Assembly (NCBI RefSeq): GCF_024166365.1
Contig: NC_064842.1
Coordinates: 10,201,001-10,265,000 of the forward strand
Reading direction: 5' to 3'
DNA length: 64,000 nt
Origin: Elephas maximus indicus
Taxonomy: Eukaryota; Chordata; Mammalia; Proboscidea; Elephantidae
The position numbers and the translations under genes are program-made. Shown one piece after another: positions 35,573-47,633 of this stretch. The notes beneath the pieces are model-generated. The model made no database searches and was not told where the DNA came from. It saw only the letters and a program-made list of their open reading frames with translations. Positions within the stretch are counted from its first letter, which is position 1. Each line of letters starts with the position of its first letter.

Positions 35573-36224
35573 AGTTTGAACGTAAACTTAAAGCTCCCTT
35601 GTTGGCGCTTGCACTTTGGAAATTATGTCTCAGTTCAGGCATTGATCTTCATCAGGCCCACTCTCTGCACTTCTTTTGGCCCAATAGTGCTCTGTGCCTT
35701 GTGTCCTGCAGACTCATCCTCTGAACACTCTACCTCGTTCCAGTCCTTTCTCCAGTGCTCTGGAAACCCACTCAAAGCTGAGTACCCTCCATCTCATCTT
35801 GGTACAGTGCTTTTCCTCCACTTCCCAACTTTAACCTGCCTCTTCCCAGGTACAGCACTTCTAGTGCAGCCCCCTCTGGCTAGAGGCTGTTCATGTCCCC
35901 ATGCCTGGCAAGTCCCCCAATGGAGAGAATGCCTCCACCTCATCTAGGGTTCTTAAGGGGCGGGGAAAGAGAGAGGGTGGAGAAGGAGTCCTCCTCGATC
36001 AGACGAAATACAAACAATCCTAAACAACATCACCCAGAAACCTGCCCATGTATGGCTTTGGAACCACTGTCATAGGCCTGCCTGATCCTCTTTGTGGTTT
36101 TCTACTTACCGTTCCCTCCAGAAGCTTCCTCAGCAGCCTTTACCAAAAGCAAATCTGTTGTTTTCACATGTGGCTAAAACGAAGGGCAGAAATAACCCCA
36201 GCTTTTAGGAGCCACGCCCTCACT
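35573..36224. other. Intergenic, nothing recognised
   Basis: C/T-rich stretch with an open frame at 35576-35947 that has no recognised content. Confidence 0.4.
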
Positions 36225-36548
36225 TAGGAGTCAGGCTCCCAACTCATGGTGACCCTGTGCAAAACAGAAGAAATGCTGCCTGGTCCTGCACCATCCCCAG
36301 GATTGGTTGAGAATAAAAGTTCTTGTGACCCACAGGGTTTTTACTGGCTGATTTTCAAAGTAGATCTCCAGGCCTTTCTTCCTAATCTCTCTTAGTCTGA
36401 AATCTCCATTGAAACCTGTTCGGCATCATAGCAACCCCAAGTTTCCACTGACAGACAGGTGGTGGCTGTGCTTGAGGTGCAATGGCTGGGAATTGCACCT
36501 GGGTCTCCCCCCTGGAAGGAGAGACTCCTACCACTGAACCTTCAGTGC
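36225..36548 (-). mobile_element. tRNA-Gly-headed SINE with RTE tail
   Basis: On the minus strand the head (36548 down to about 36476) reads ggttcagtggtaggagtctc then agacccaggtgcaattccca then gccattgca, closely following a tRNA-Gly gene including A and B boxes. It continues ...ccacctgtctgtcagtgg, a middle with aaaggcctggagatctactt, and ends in RTE-like catttcttctgttttgcaca and gggtcaccatgagttgg. Different head from the common AfroSINE. Confidence 0.75.
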
Positions 36549-36756
36549 CCCAGCCCTCACCCTCGTCAGACACCTATTCTTAAGAGTTATTGTTGTTTTC
36601 TCAAGTTAGCAGATACAATTCAGTCCGTGCAGCTTCATTTAGTGGGCCTTTTCCGATGTCCTCTTTTCAGGAGTGCTGACTCCAAATTTGTATGTTTTTT
36701 GCTGACTTTCTGTCTCAATATCTCCTCTTGTCCTCCATTTAGAGTGGACTAATTTG

Positions 36757-36818
36757 GGAATCTGTCCTATAGGGTCGCACGAGTTGGAATCCACTCGATG
36801 GCACTGGGTGGTTTTTTA
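36757..36818 (+). mobile_element. AfroSINE tail fragment
   Basis: Only ctgtcctatagggtcgcacg to cactgggtggttttttaatt remains. Confidence 0.8.
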
Positions 36819-38529
36819 ATTGGGAAAGGAGAAGTAGTTTAACAGGATGGTCAAGATTCTTCCCCGATGGCGTTTTTGTTTCCCCAGAATCACTGTGGCC
36901 TGTTTTCTCCTTAAAAAGACAGTGCTCTCACTTTCCCATATCTGCCTCACAGCCCTTGTTTCCCCCAAATGATAACCATTTAATATAGGTTTTAAAAAAT
37001 TTGATTTTTTTCTCATAAAAATGCATTCTTATTATTATTTAAAAATTAAATGGCCTCAAAGTAGTCCAATATCAGGCATAAGACTTTTTTTTTTTCTTCC
37101 CTCAACTGTTTGTAAAGGGAGTGGAAAAGATGGGCTAATCCAAGTAATTTAGCTTCAGACGTCATATACAAACCGAGACCCACAACTTGAGCAGTGACGT
37201 TTTCTTTAACGTGCTTCTCTTAAAAGTATGCTCCTGTCGAAGTGGTTCTACTCAACTCTGGAGGGCAATGCATCTGGTTTGAGAAGATGGTTCAGATTTT
37301 TTAACTCTTCTGTACTTTGCATTCTCAGGTTATCAGGGGCGGATGTGGCCTGAGAAATCATCTCATCCATGCTCTCACTTCTCTGATGAGGAAACTGAGT
37401 TCACAGATGTTGTCAGTGTTTTGGTTCAAAGCCTTGCCCAGCAAGGTCTGGCACCCTGGCTTCCGGAATCTCAGTCAGCGTGCTGCTGGTACTTTCCAAC
37501 ATGATGATCACCAACGACCCCTGCTACATTTCAATTTTAGAAAGATTTGCTCTGTCGCGCAGCATTTAAGTGGTAATTCATTTATCAATCAACGATTCTG
37601 GCCAGTGTCAAATAATCCATGCTACCATGCCAAATGGGTACAGTCCCAGCCAAAAGCACACAGACACCATGCCCCTTTCTTTTAAATTTTTTGACACATT
37701 GGAACTGTTAGTCCTTTACTACCAGCGATGACCACTAGGTGTCAGAGAACCACCCTGTCTAGGATACAGTGATTGAGTCTATACCATTCACAGTGGTTGG
37801 AACCCTATGGGCCTGTCCATGGCCTATATTCCCTAGATTTAACTAATAGCATGTCTTGTTTCTTCTGCCTGCTCACGAATTTGAGGCTAATGTCCTTCAC
37901 TGCCATGGTTGGATTTTGCAGATTTTTCATTTGCTCAGGGTTTTTAAACATCTTTCCATCTGACTACAAAGACACCTTAATTCCATGTCATGGATCCCGC
38001 ATGTGCCAGTGTAATGCCTTCATAATGTTTAGTACTTGATAGAATTCTGCAGTCTTTTCATATTGTGTGAGTCTGGCAGGGTCCAAACACCCAGAGATGT
38101 TAAATGACATCCAAAATTAACCCCATCTCTTATAGCCAGATTCTTTTTATACCATATACTTTCATCTCTTAGAGCATTCTGATGAACCAGTGGCTTTTCA
38201 TGGATTCAGTTTGTTTCAATTACTTGCTGTCATTAGTCTCTTCTTGGTAATTAAATTGACACAATTTAGCCAAAAAAAAAAAAAAAAACAAAAACCCTTT
38301 AACCAGCCTGTGTAGCCTTTCAACAAAAATACATGAAGTTTTAAAACGTTCTTTACTTTCTGGCACGAGGTGTCCCAGGCCTATCCTGAACCTTCCTGTT
38401 TCAGACATGCAGCCCGCCAGCTTCTAAGCCCCAATTCCATTCAGTGGAAATGGATACTAGAGACCAAACTATAAGCACAAGGGGTGCTTGTCTGGCTTTG
38501 TGTTGACGGGAAGACATGACTTCTAGGCC
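36819..38529. other. Intergenic, unassigned sequence ending in an A run
   Basis: No known gene or repeat is recognised. 37700-38271 is followed by an A-rich run at 38272-38289, which could mark the 3' end of an old inserted element, but no AATAAA precedes it. Open frames at 37317-37685 and 37773-38039 are unrecognised. Confidence 0.35.
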
Positions 38530-38696
38530 AGCCCGGGTGGCACAATGGTTAAGAGCTCAACTGCTAACCAAAAGGTCAGCAGTTTGAATCTACCAGCCGC
38601 TCCTTACAAACCCTATGGGGCAGTTCTGCTCTGTCCTATAGGGTCGCTATGAGTCGGTATCGACTCAACAGCAATCGGTTTTGTTTTGTTTTTGGG
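38530..38696 (+). mobile_element. AfroSINE (short form), full length
   Basis: cagcccgggtggcacaatgg to caatcggttttgttttgttt. Confidence 0.92.
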
Positions 38697-38895
38697 TTAG
38701 TGGGCAGAGGTGGGGAACACACACACCCATAGATATAAAGAGTTCAAAGTCATTTTCGATTTAATCCCATTATTCCACAGCCACAATGTTGAGATTCTTA
38801 TCTCTACACTGAAACTACAATTGTGCCTTCTTTCCTAATACATGAGTCATATAATTATCACTCTGAAGTGCTTGATTCGTAACAAAGCTGACATA

Positions 38896-39064
38896 CCAAA
38901 CAAAAACCAAACCCAGTGCCACCGAGTCGATTCCGACTCATAGCGACCCTATAGGACAGAGTAGAACTGCCCCATAGAGCTTCCAGGGAGCACCTGGCGG
39001 ATTTGAACTGCCGACCCTTTGTCTAGCAGCCGTAGTGCTTAACCACTACGCCACTAGGGTTTCT
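38896..39064 (-). mobile_element. AfroSINE (short form) with 12-bp target duplication
   Basis: ccaaacaaaaaccaaaccca (tail) to ctacgccactagggtttct (head). Flanked by aaagctgacata at 38884-38895 and 39065-39076. Confidence 0.95.
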
Positions 39065-39220
39065 AAAGCTGACATAAGTACTTATTAATTTTACTTGCCA
39101 ATACAAGAAATGGGTCCAAAATAGTTAGTATTAATAATTAATACTAATTAATTAGTATTAATACTAATAATAAAACTATTAAACAAGTTCAAGATTGATT
39201 TGCGCTTGCCTGCATCCTAA

Positions 39221-39262
39221 GAAGGAAACCCTGGTGACGTAGAGGTTAAGAGTTCAGCTGCT
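39221..39262 (+). mobile_element. AfroSINE head, cut by an L1 insertion
   Basis: gaaaccctggtgacgtagag then ttaagagttcagctgct; the head continues with taaccaaaag at 39771-39780, on the other side of the L1. The rest of this SINE is gone. Confidence 0.8.
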
Positions 39263-39756
39263 GACGGGGGTCACGATGGAGGGTCCCGGACAGAGCTGGA
39301 GAAAAGTGCAGAACAAAATTCTAACTCAAAAAGAAAGACCAGACATGCTGGCCTGACAGAGGCTGGAGAAACCCTGCGAGTATGGCCCTCAGACACCCTT
39401 TCAGCTCAGTAATGAGGCCACTCCTGAGGTTCACCCTTCAGCCAAAGATTGGGCAGGCCCATAAACAAAATGAGACTAAAGGGGCGCACCAGCCCAGGGG
39501 CAGGGATGAGAAGGCAGGAGGGGGCAGGAAAGTGGGCAACAGGGAATCCAAGGCTGAGAAGGGAGAGTGTTGACATGTCCTGGGGTTGTTAACCAATGTC
39601 ATAAAACAATATGTGTGCTAACTGTTTAATGAGAAACTAGTTTGTACAGTAAACCTTCATTTAAAGCACAATAAAAAAAAAGTTTTATCAAAATGCAAAT
39701 ATGTAAATTTTTACAAGTATTTGTCTAACAAATTAAATTCTCAGGGGGGAAAAAAA
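39263..39756 (+). mobile_element. L1 3'UTR insertion with 15-bp target duplication
   Basis: 5'-truncated L1: 3'UTR landmarks ggagaaaccctgcgagtatg, tgacatgtcctggggttgtt, accaatgtcataaaacaata, and an A-rich end. Bounded by aagagttcagctgct at 39248-39262 and again at 39757-39771, the hallmark of L1 target-primed insertion. Confidence 0.9.
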
Positions 39757-39780
39757 AAGAGTTCAGCTGCTAACCAAAAG

Positions 39781-40426
39781 GAAGATATAGAGGAAAATTA
39801 CTTTGGGGTTAGAGTAATTTGAAATAATTTGTCACTCTAGAGGTTATAAAAGTTCTGCTCAAAAGTTTCAGTTCATTTTCCATTTGAAGGGCCATTATTT
39901 GACAGTTCTGAGTTCTCAGGATTTTAGCTTCTATTCTCTACTTAAGGACTGTGTTCAGCCACTGGCCAAGAGAGTCAGTCAGTTGTACTAACTCACATTA
40001 TGGGTAGATATACTCCATAACTTCAGTCTTCAGGGTCCTGAACAAGAATTTCACTGAGTCACTTTCTGGTTCACCTGCAATGCCTCCTATGTGATAGATT
40101 TATATACGTGCATTCTAGCTGGGCAAACCCATTCTGACTTCTACTATTCAATTTCTATTAATATATTTAGAATCTGCAGCTTCACGTATGCAATTAAATT
40201 TTAGATATACTAAGTCTTTTTTTTTTTTAAGTCCTATCGTAATATGAGAGCTTTGAAATTTATCTTCTTCCTCCTCCCCTCACCCAAGCTTCAGTTTTCC
40301 CTCTCTTTTTCTCTCTGTCATAGCATTCTCTTACCAATAAATATATCGTGGACGCTAAATATTTTCATATCAAACTACAGACCTAAATTATAATCATTAT
40401 TTAAGTTGTTTTAATATAGATATATA
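39781..40426. other. Intergenic, nothing recognised
   Basis: AT-rich with a T run near 40220; no exon or repeat family assigned. Confidence 0.4.
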
Positions 40427-40630
40427 GCAGCTCTAGTATCGCAATGGGTTAAGCACTAGGCTGCTGAATGAAAGGTTGACAGCTGGATTCCACCCAGTGG
40501 ATCAGGGGAGAAAGACCTGGCAATATGCTCCTGTAATGACTACAGCGTAGAAAACTCTATGGGGCAGTCCTACTCTGTCGCATGGGGTTAGTACGAGTCA
40601 AAATCAACTTGACGCCACCTAACAACAATA
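40427..40630 (+). mobile_element. AfroSINE (long form), RTE-style tail
   Basis: agctctagtatcgcaatggg to ttgacgccacctaacaacaa; middle block gcaatatgctcctgtaatga. Confidence 0.85.
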
Positions 40631-40651
40631 TACATATACAAAATATGTACC

Positions 40652-40815
40652 AAAAAAAAAAAAAAAAACATTGCCACAAGTCATTCTGACTCATAGCAAT
40701 CCTATAGGACAGAGTAGAACTGCCCCATAAGGTTTTCAAGGAGTGGCTGGTGGATTTGAACTGCCAGCATTTAGGTTAGCAGCCAAGCTCTTAACCACTA
40801 CGCCACCGGGGCTCC
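40652..40815 (-). mobile_element. AfroSINE (short form)
   Basis: A-run tail, attgccacaagtcattctga to ctacgccaccggggctcc. Confidence 0.92.
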
Positions 40816-42198
40816 ATAAAACATACAGTACCAGTTACTGAGATACCTTAATCTACCTCCAGGAGAATGTTTAAAAAAAAGAAAAAACCTTTGGATGATA
40901 TGCTGTGGGTAATGAATACACACCAATGCAGGTTTTTCAGGTTTTGTCACAAACGTTCTTTTAATTCCTGAGGTAATGACTCTGACCTTATTTCGCTGCA
41001 CATGTAATTTTCTACCAATATGTTTTTCTACCAAGCTTCATAGTTTTCCAAATCTTCAGTGGCTTTTGGATAAATACAACTGAACAAGATACAATTCCAG
41101 TATAAATTCCAGTTAAAGAATCATTTTAAATGTTACATATTACACTTTAAAACTTTATCCATAAGAGACTTCTGGTTCTGCTTTTGATGTAGAATGCTTC
41201 AAAAGACTTTCGATCCGGTGATAACTCACGTGTGCACACATGCACGCACACACACACACACACACATACACAAGTAAAAATCACACAGAAAAATACGCTA
41301 TGGTGCTCAAGAAGAGTGATGGCTGCAATGAAGCCTGAGTGAACCGAACTCCACAGAGGGACACACAGCTCAGGAGTGAGCAGCAAGCCAGGCGGTTTCC
41401 ATACCTGCACAAGGTACATGGTCAGCAGGCAGAAAGGTGGCTTTGCAATCCAAGACTCACTCTTGGAGTGTGAGGAGAAACCAGAGAAGGTTGACTTACA
41501 GCTCGGGCCATTCGGAGAGATTAGAATCTGCAAGACCCCTCCCCCCCCAAAAAATTATAAATAAACACCACTCAGCCTTGCAATTCTCCCCTCGCCCCAG
41601 AGTTTTGCTGAGAACACCTTGGGAGAGAAAGCCCTAAAAAGCAGACAGATTGTGCACCATCTGTCGCCTCAGGGCAGTGATTGAGTTCAGGGCCCTGTTG
41701 GAGTTGAACCCAAGGGTGAAGGAACCCAAACCATGTAAACCCACCTGGCAGTCCTCTCCCAGCTCAAAACCCTGCAAGATCAAACGCTGCGGTCCTGCAC
41801 GGGGAAGCCACGGAAGTGTGAGGCTTGGGCCCTCCCGAAGGGAATACACACTAATTAAAGCTGACCCCAGCCCCCCTCCGCCTAGCTAACTCTTGGGGGA
41901 CTCCTGTCGGCCTCTCTCTACAATCACAAGACACAGGAAAAAACTTACTAGAGGGGCGAGGAGGGACAAAAAAATCCTTCTGATTCCAAGAGAAACAGTA
42001 TATGAACGGTTCTTGTTTGCAGCTGTAGCAAATTTCAGTTGTAACATCCTTCAGAGGCAATTCCACATTTACATTGTATTTACCTCTAGTCTTTGCTCTT
42101 TATCTTTAGCACAGAAGTCCAAACCCTAACATGAAATAAAGATCTGCCATGCTTGAAATCCCTCATGTTGCATCTTATAGGACCCAAATGATGAGCAC
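40816..42198. other. Intergenic, unassigned; CA microsatellite
   Basis: A (CA)n tract at 41235-41272. From about 41290 to 42130 the sequence is GC-richer, with open frames on both strands (41376-41889) of unrecognised content; it may be the 5' part of an old LINE or LTR element, but I cannot show it. Confidence 0.35.
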
Positions 42199-42390
42199 AG
42201 GAGTCCCTGGGTGTTGCAAATGGTTAATGTGCTGAGCTGTTGGGTTCGAGTCCACCCAGAGGCTCCTCAGAAGAAAAGCCTGGTGACCTCCTTCCAGAAC
42301 ATCAGCCACTGAAAACCCTGTGGAGCGCAGTTCTACGCTGACACACGCGGGGTCACCATGAGTCGGAACTGATGCAGCTGTGATGGGAAA
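42199..42390 (+). mobile_element. AfroSINE (long form), diverged
   Basis: aggagtccctgggtgttgca to aactgatgcagctgtgatgg; middle block tggtgacctccttccagaac. Confidence 0.82.
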
Positions 42391-42752
42391 ACAAAGAACA
42401 AAAACAAAAACAAAACTCCATGATGAACGCAGACATAAATTTTTAGAAAAATATGTATATATTTTAATTTAAATGTAAATGTTAAATGTCTCCTATCATA
42501 CCATATTTTTTCTTACCTATTGAACCGAAAAGTATTTTATATAGAAGACTCCAAATTAAAAATAACTTTTGAAAAAATAACTTCTTTTAACTTCAGAAGA
42601 GGTGGTAGTTTGTTTACGCTCCTCCCTTTCTGGACTGTTCAAAGACTGAGGCTTCGCTGGGATTCAGAACTGCCCCTGCCCCCCATCTTAAGATTGCAGT
42701 CTTTGTAAGAGTAAGCCTGCTGTTATCCTATCTGTTTCATGGTTTATAACCA

Positions 42753-42892
42753 GTTCTTGAAGCCATGGTGGCGCACTGGTTAAGAACTCAGCTACTAACA
42801 AAAAGCTTAGCAGTTCAAATCCACCAGTTTGTCCTTGGAAACCTGTGGGCCCCTACGGGTCAGAATCAGCTCAATGGCAATGGGTTTATGGG
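42753..42892 (+). mobile_element. AfroSINE (short form) with internal deletion
   Basis: cttgaagccatggtggcgca to tcaatggcaatgggtttatg; about 20 bp of the usual gcagttctactctgtcc block is missing. Confidence 0.88.
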
Positions 42893-42931
42893 TTTTAACC
42901 AGTTCTTATCATCGCCTATAAAAATAAACTT

Positions 42932-43133
42932 TTGCTGTTGAGTGGTGTTGAGCCAATTCCAAATCATAACAACCCTATATGATAGTTGAACTGCCCCTAG
43001 GGTTTCCTAAGCTATAATCTTTACAGGAGCAGATGGCCAGATATTTTTTCCCATGGAGCTGCTACATGGGTTCAAACCACCAACCTTTTGGTTAGCAGCC
43101 AAGCACTAAACCATTGCACCACCAGGGTTCCTT
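42932..43133 (-). mobile_element. AfroSINE (long form)
   Basis: tgctgttgagtggtgttgag to cattgcaccaccagggttcc; middle block ataatctttacaggagcaga. Confidence 0.9.
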
Positions 43134-43628
43134 AAAAATAAATTAATAGTTAAAAAAAAAAACTTTAATTCATAAACTTCAGGTCCATATAGTTTTCTTC
43201 CTTCCTTCTCTTCTTCCTTCCATCCTTCTTTTTTTTGGCCAAATTCACACATTCATTACTAAACAAAAGATTAAAATATAAAAGCTTTATGCGCCCACAA
43301 ATGGAAACTTTGTCTTCAATTAAAAATCTGTAATTGTTTTTAAACAGGCTATTCCAAATAAGGGATTATTTCTAAGACTCTGAAGTCTCTAACCTTTTTC
43401 TTCGTTCCATAACTCAACATGTTTTTTCATAAATCTCAGCTCTCCAATGCCGAAGCCCTTGGGAGGTCAGGCTCCTAACTATGATCAGTAGAGAGAGCCC
43501 CCTGTGGGCAGTGGCTGCTGTGGATTGGAGTTTGCTTCCCTTCCACCTCCTTTCTATGGTGCAGAGGCTAAGAGGGGAAAACAACGTGTCCCAGACTCCA
43601 TTTAGGACTGGAGGAAATTTAGCAACTT
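43134..43628. other. Intergenic, nothing recognised
   Basis: Contains a ttcc-rich tract near 43195-43230; no exon or repeat family assigned. Confidence 0.4.
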
Positions 43629-43745
43629 TGTTGTTGTTAGGTGTTATCAAGTTGGTCCAAACTTATGGTGATCCCGACAGCATGAAATGCTGCCCATTTC
43701 TACACCATCCCCACAATCAGTAGGGGATCAGGCCACTGTGATCCA
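43629..43745 (-). mobile_element. RTE-tailed SINE or RTE 3' fragment
   Basis: ttgttgttgttaggtgttat, ccatccccacaatcagtagg and gatcaggccactgtgatcca. The last words fit the middle of the tRNA-Gly-headed SINE at 36225-36548 better than RTE itself. Confidence 0.65.
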
Positions 43746-43767
43746 TGAAATGACCAGGTACACCCCT

Positions 43768-44360
43768 GTCATGGATTGAATTGTGTCCCCCCTAAATACA
43801 TGTCAATTTGGCTAGGCCGTGCTTTCCAGCATTGTGCAGTTATCCTCCCTTTTGTAATCTGATGTAATTATATTCCATTTTGTAATTTGTTGTGAATCCT
43901 AAACTGTGATGTTAATGAGACAGGATTAGGGTGGAATGTTTCTTAAGTCACCAACCTTACTCAAGTCACCACCCTTTCTCCACCCTTGCTTGAGTCACAC
44001 TTTTTATCTTACAAGAGATAAAAGGAGAGACTAGTGAGCAGAGAGGAGAGACTTCATTACCACTAAGAAAGAAGAGCTGGGAGCAGAGCAAGTCATTTGG
44101 ACTCTGGGTCCCTGCACTGAGAACCTCCTAGACCAGGGAAGATTGATGCTAAGACACATGGAAATCTCCAAGGAACTCGGGGCCTGCCATTTTTAAAGGA
44201 GACAAGGACCTTCCCCCAGTGCCAACAGAGAGGAAGCCTTCCCCTGACACCCTGAACTCAGACTTCCAGCATTCTAAGCTGTGAGAGAATAAATTTCTCT
44301 TTGTTAGAGCCATCCACTTGTGGTATTTCTGCTATAGTAGTATTAGATAACTAAGACCAC
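43768..44360 (+). mobile_element. MaLR-like solo LTR (copy b)
   Basis: Homologous along its length to copy a: atggattgaattgtgtcccc, ggctaggccgtgctttccag, gatgttaatgagacaggatt, gagagaataaatttctc, tgctatagtagtattagata. Carries an extra segment near 43940-43990 absent from copy a. Confidence 0.7.
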
Positions 44361-45716
44361 ACCCAAGAGCTTTGGAAGGCAGACATGGGTTGGAAACCAT
44401 GCTTCTGCTCTCTTTGCTGCTTCTGCTGGCAAGCACAGTTCTGCAGGTATCAGATTCTTCTGCACCAGGATGCCAGGGTCTGCTCCATTTTGTGCCTCCT
44501 GGGTATTGAGAGACCAGGCAGGGGGCATCTGTGTTTGGCCAGTGCAGATCTAGCAGGCATGCCCCTCCTGGTGGCCCAGCGTCCTGATGCAGTGGCAGTG
44601 ACAACTCTGTTGGGTTGTTCTAGGGGTTACACTGGAGGACCCCAGCTACAGCCAATTCTACCAGCCCTTCTGGTGATTTGGAAGCACTTGATTCTCTACA
44701 ATAACTCCTGTCCCACATGGACATCTAGAAGGGCACACAGAATCAAGATAGGAAAGCCAGAGATGAGTCACAGGACTCCTAGGGCCTGAAGAAGGCTGCC
44801 AGGGAAGAGATGGCATTGCCTGGGTTATGGCCAGTGGAAAAGAATGTTCCCCGGGAGCCCCTAAGGAACCAAGGAAAGTGCCAGCTTCAATGCCTGCCAG
44901 GCCCAGAGGGTGAGACAGCGTCTTGGGCAGTACCAGCAGTGAAACACATTTTCTGCCCTTTTCTCTCTTTGGGCCCAGGGAGGGTCAGAAACCAGTTTGC
45001 AAGTTTGAGGAGCTAAGAAACGTTAGGCGGGAGAACACAGCAGAGAAACGTATTGCCTCCCCCAACTCATATATGTGCACACACACACCCACCCCCCCGA
45101 AACACACACACACATCGCCCACATTGAATACTGGCTGAGCAAGAAGAGATAGTTAGCTTTAAATCAAGTTCAAGGGTCAGAGTTATTACATGGAATTGGA
45201 CATTATAAGATTTGAGATTATATAAATTGAGAGTATGTTTGCAGCTTTGGGATTTTTATTACCTCACTGTGATCAGAAGAAAATTTTAGGCAGTCTAAGT
45301 TTGCACCCAGGGCCAGGGGAAGCACATGGCACTGAACAGCTTCGAAAGGGACAAAGGAAGCAACACAAAGATGGTTTCTCACTGCGCCTCCTTTCATCCT
45401 GTTTGTCCACTGGCTGTGGAGACTTAATCCGGGAATCAACTTTCAATTCTTCAAATGTTTTGCCTTCACAGGCAAGCAAAATATTATGGTGGTTGACCAG
45501 TATTTTGCATGAACCACAACACATTTTAGCCCCCATGAATGGCCCACCTTTGTTTCTACTTGATATGCAATCTGAGAGTCTTTGAGGTCAGTTCTGTACA
45601 CAACAAAGGAAGCTTTAGGGCCACATTTTGTTTCTAAATTAATAGCTGTTTCCACAAAAGTACAAATCCACACATTTAATTTCCTTTAACCTTTTAAATT
45701 CAACTAATATCATTAA
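44361..45716. other. Intergenic, nothing recognised; CA microsatellite
   Basis: A CA-rich tract lies at 45078-45115. Open frames at 44385-44789 and 45235-45585 have no recognised domains and no repeat match I can name. Confidence 0.35.
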
Positions 45717-46946
45717 TTAATACCACACACAAGTAAAATTTTGTTGAAGATCATTCAAAAGCGGTTGCAGATTCCCAGATTCAGAAGAGGACGTGGAACC
45801 AGGGATATCATTGCTGTTGTCAGATGGATCCTGGCTGAAAGCAGAGAATACCAGAAAGATGTTTACCTGTGTTTTATTGACTATGCAAAGGCATTTGATT
45901 TTGTGGATCATAACAAGTTAAGGATAACATTGCAAGGAATGGGAATTCCAGAACACTTAATTGTGAACCTGTACATAGGCCAAGAAGCAGTCATTTGAAC
46001 AGAACAAGGGGATACTGCGTGGTTTAAAGTCAGAAAAACTGTGCACTGGGGTTGTATCCTTTCACCATTCTTACTCAATCTGTATGCTGAGCAAATAATC
46101 CAAGAAGCTGGGCTATATGAAGAAGAACGGGGCATTAGGATTGGAGGAAGATTCATCAACAACCTGTGATATGCAGATGACAGAACCTTCCTTGCTGAAT
46201 GTGAAGAGGACTTGAAGCACTTACTGATGGAGCTCAAAGATCACAGCCTTCAGTATGGATTGCACCTCAACATAAAGAAAACAAAAATCCTCACAGCTGG
46301 ACCAATGAGCAACAACATCATGATAAATGGAGAAAAGACTGAGGTCGTCAGGGATTTTATTTTACCTGGATCCACAATCCAAGCTACATAAGCAGCAGTC
46401 AAGAAACCAAAAGATATATTGAGCTGGGCAAATCTGCTGCAAAAGACCTCTTTCTAGTGTTAAAAAGCAAAGACGTCACTTTGAAGACTAAGGTGCACCT
46501 GACCCAAGCCATGGTACTTTCAGTCGTCTCACAGGCATGAGAAAACTGGACAATGAATAAGGAAGACCAAAGAGGAATTATGCCTTTAATTATGGTGTTA
46601 GCAAAGAATATCAAATATACCATGGACTGCCAGAAGAACAAACAAATCTGTCTTGGAAGAAGTACAGCTAGAATGCTCCTTAGAAGCGAGGGTGGTGAGA
46701 CTTCATCTCAAGTATTTTGGACATATTATCAGGAGGGACCAGTCCCTGGAAAAGGAGATCATGCTTGGCAAAGCAAAGGGTCAGTGAAAAAGAGGAAGGC
46801 CCTCAATGAGATGGACCGACACAATGTCTGCAACAATGGGCTCAAACAGCAAGGACTGTGAGGACAGCACAGGACCGGGCAGTGTTTCATTCTGTTGTAC
46901 ATAGGGCCTCTACGAGTCGTAACTGACTTGACAGCACCTAACAGCA
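45717..46946 (+). mobile_element. RTE-clade LINE fragment (RT domain to 3' end)
   Basis: Starts inside the reverse transcriptase (ataccacacacaagtaaaat), includes C-F-I-D-Y-A-K-A-F-D (motif A) and a preserved Y-A-D-D next to a stop at about 46170, and ends acttgacagcacctaacagc. An internal piece between the T-S-K motif and G-F-R-R-G-R-G-T-R is deleted. Dead copy. Confidence 0.9.
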
Positions 46947-47633
46947 ACAATGAATTGTTTTATTCTATTTACAAACGTAATAAAATTTAACAACTGCTCT
47001 AAGGGGGCTTTTACCACTTAACTTAATTACCTTAAAGATTTTAAGTGACTTTAACAAACTTAATATAGTTGATTTTCTTTCCCCAGTAATTCAAGTATGT
47101 AGTAAAAGTATATTTCTTATAAGTCTAGTAAATTAAACTTATTCTTGTATTCTTTTCAATATAAATTCATAAGTCTGAATCAGTTACTCGATTATAAATT
47201 TTAAGCTGGAATCATAAAACTCATTTTTTTATATTCTAGTATGCTAAAATTATCACAAACACTGTATGAACAATATATCCAAATTTTTATTAAACTTATC
47301 ATGAATTTTAATAATCCTAAAATATTAATAAAATTTATAACAATATTATTTTATGCTTAATTCTAATTTTCCCAGAACTGAAAGACATTTCCCCGCATAA
47401 GAAAATAAGGCATTCCAAACCAGGGTGAGAGTCCCAGTGCCCTGAGGACGAATCCCTATTACAGTGATAGTCTTGAAAACCATGATTTTAATGATTGCGT
47501 CTCAGGCTGTCACACGCAGGCACCAGAATTCAGCTTGTCCATCCCGCTGGTTGCTCCACTTTTTTCACTGTGAAGAACTGACTGCAACAACACTGTGGAC
47601 ACACTACTTTTCTGAATATGTGCTTAAGGTACC
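46947..47633. other. Very AT-rich intergenic, nothing recognised
   Basis: Long AT-rich segment without repeats I can name; no coding content. Confidence 0.4.

Noticed and set aside
36470-36550. A functional tRNA-Gly gene on the minus strand
   Set aside because: The acceptor stem and anticodon arm do not pair properly and the segment runs straight into SINE body and RTE tail, so it is a SINE head.
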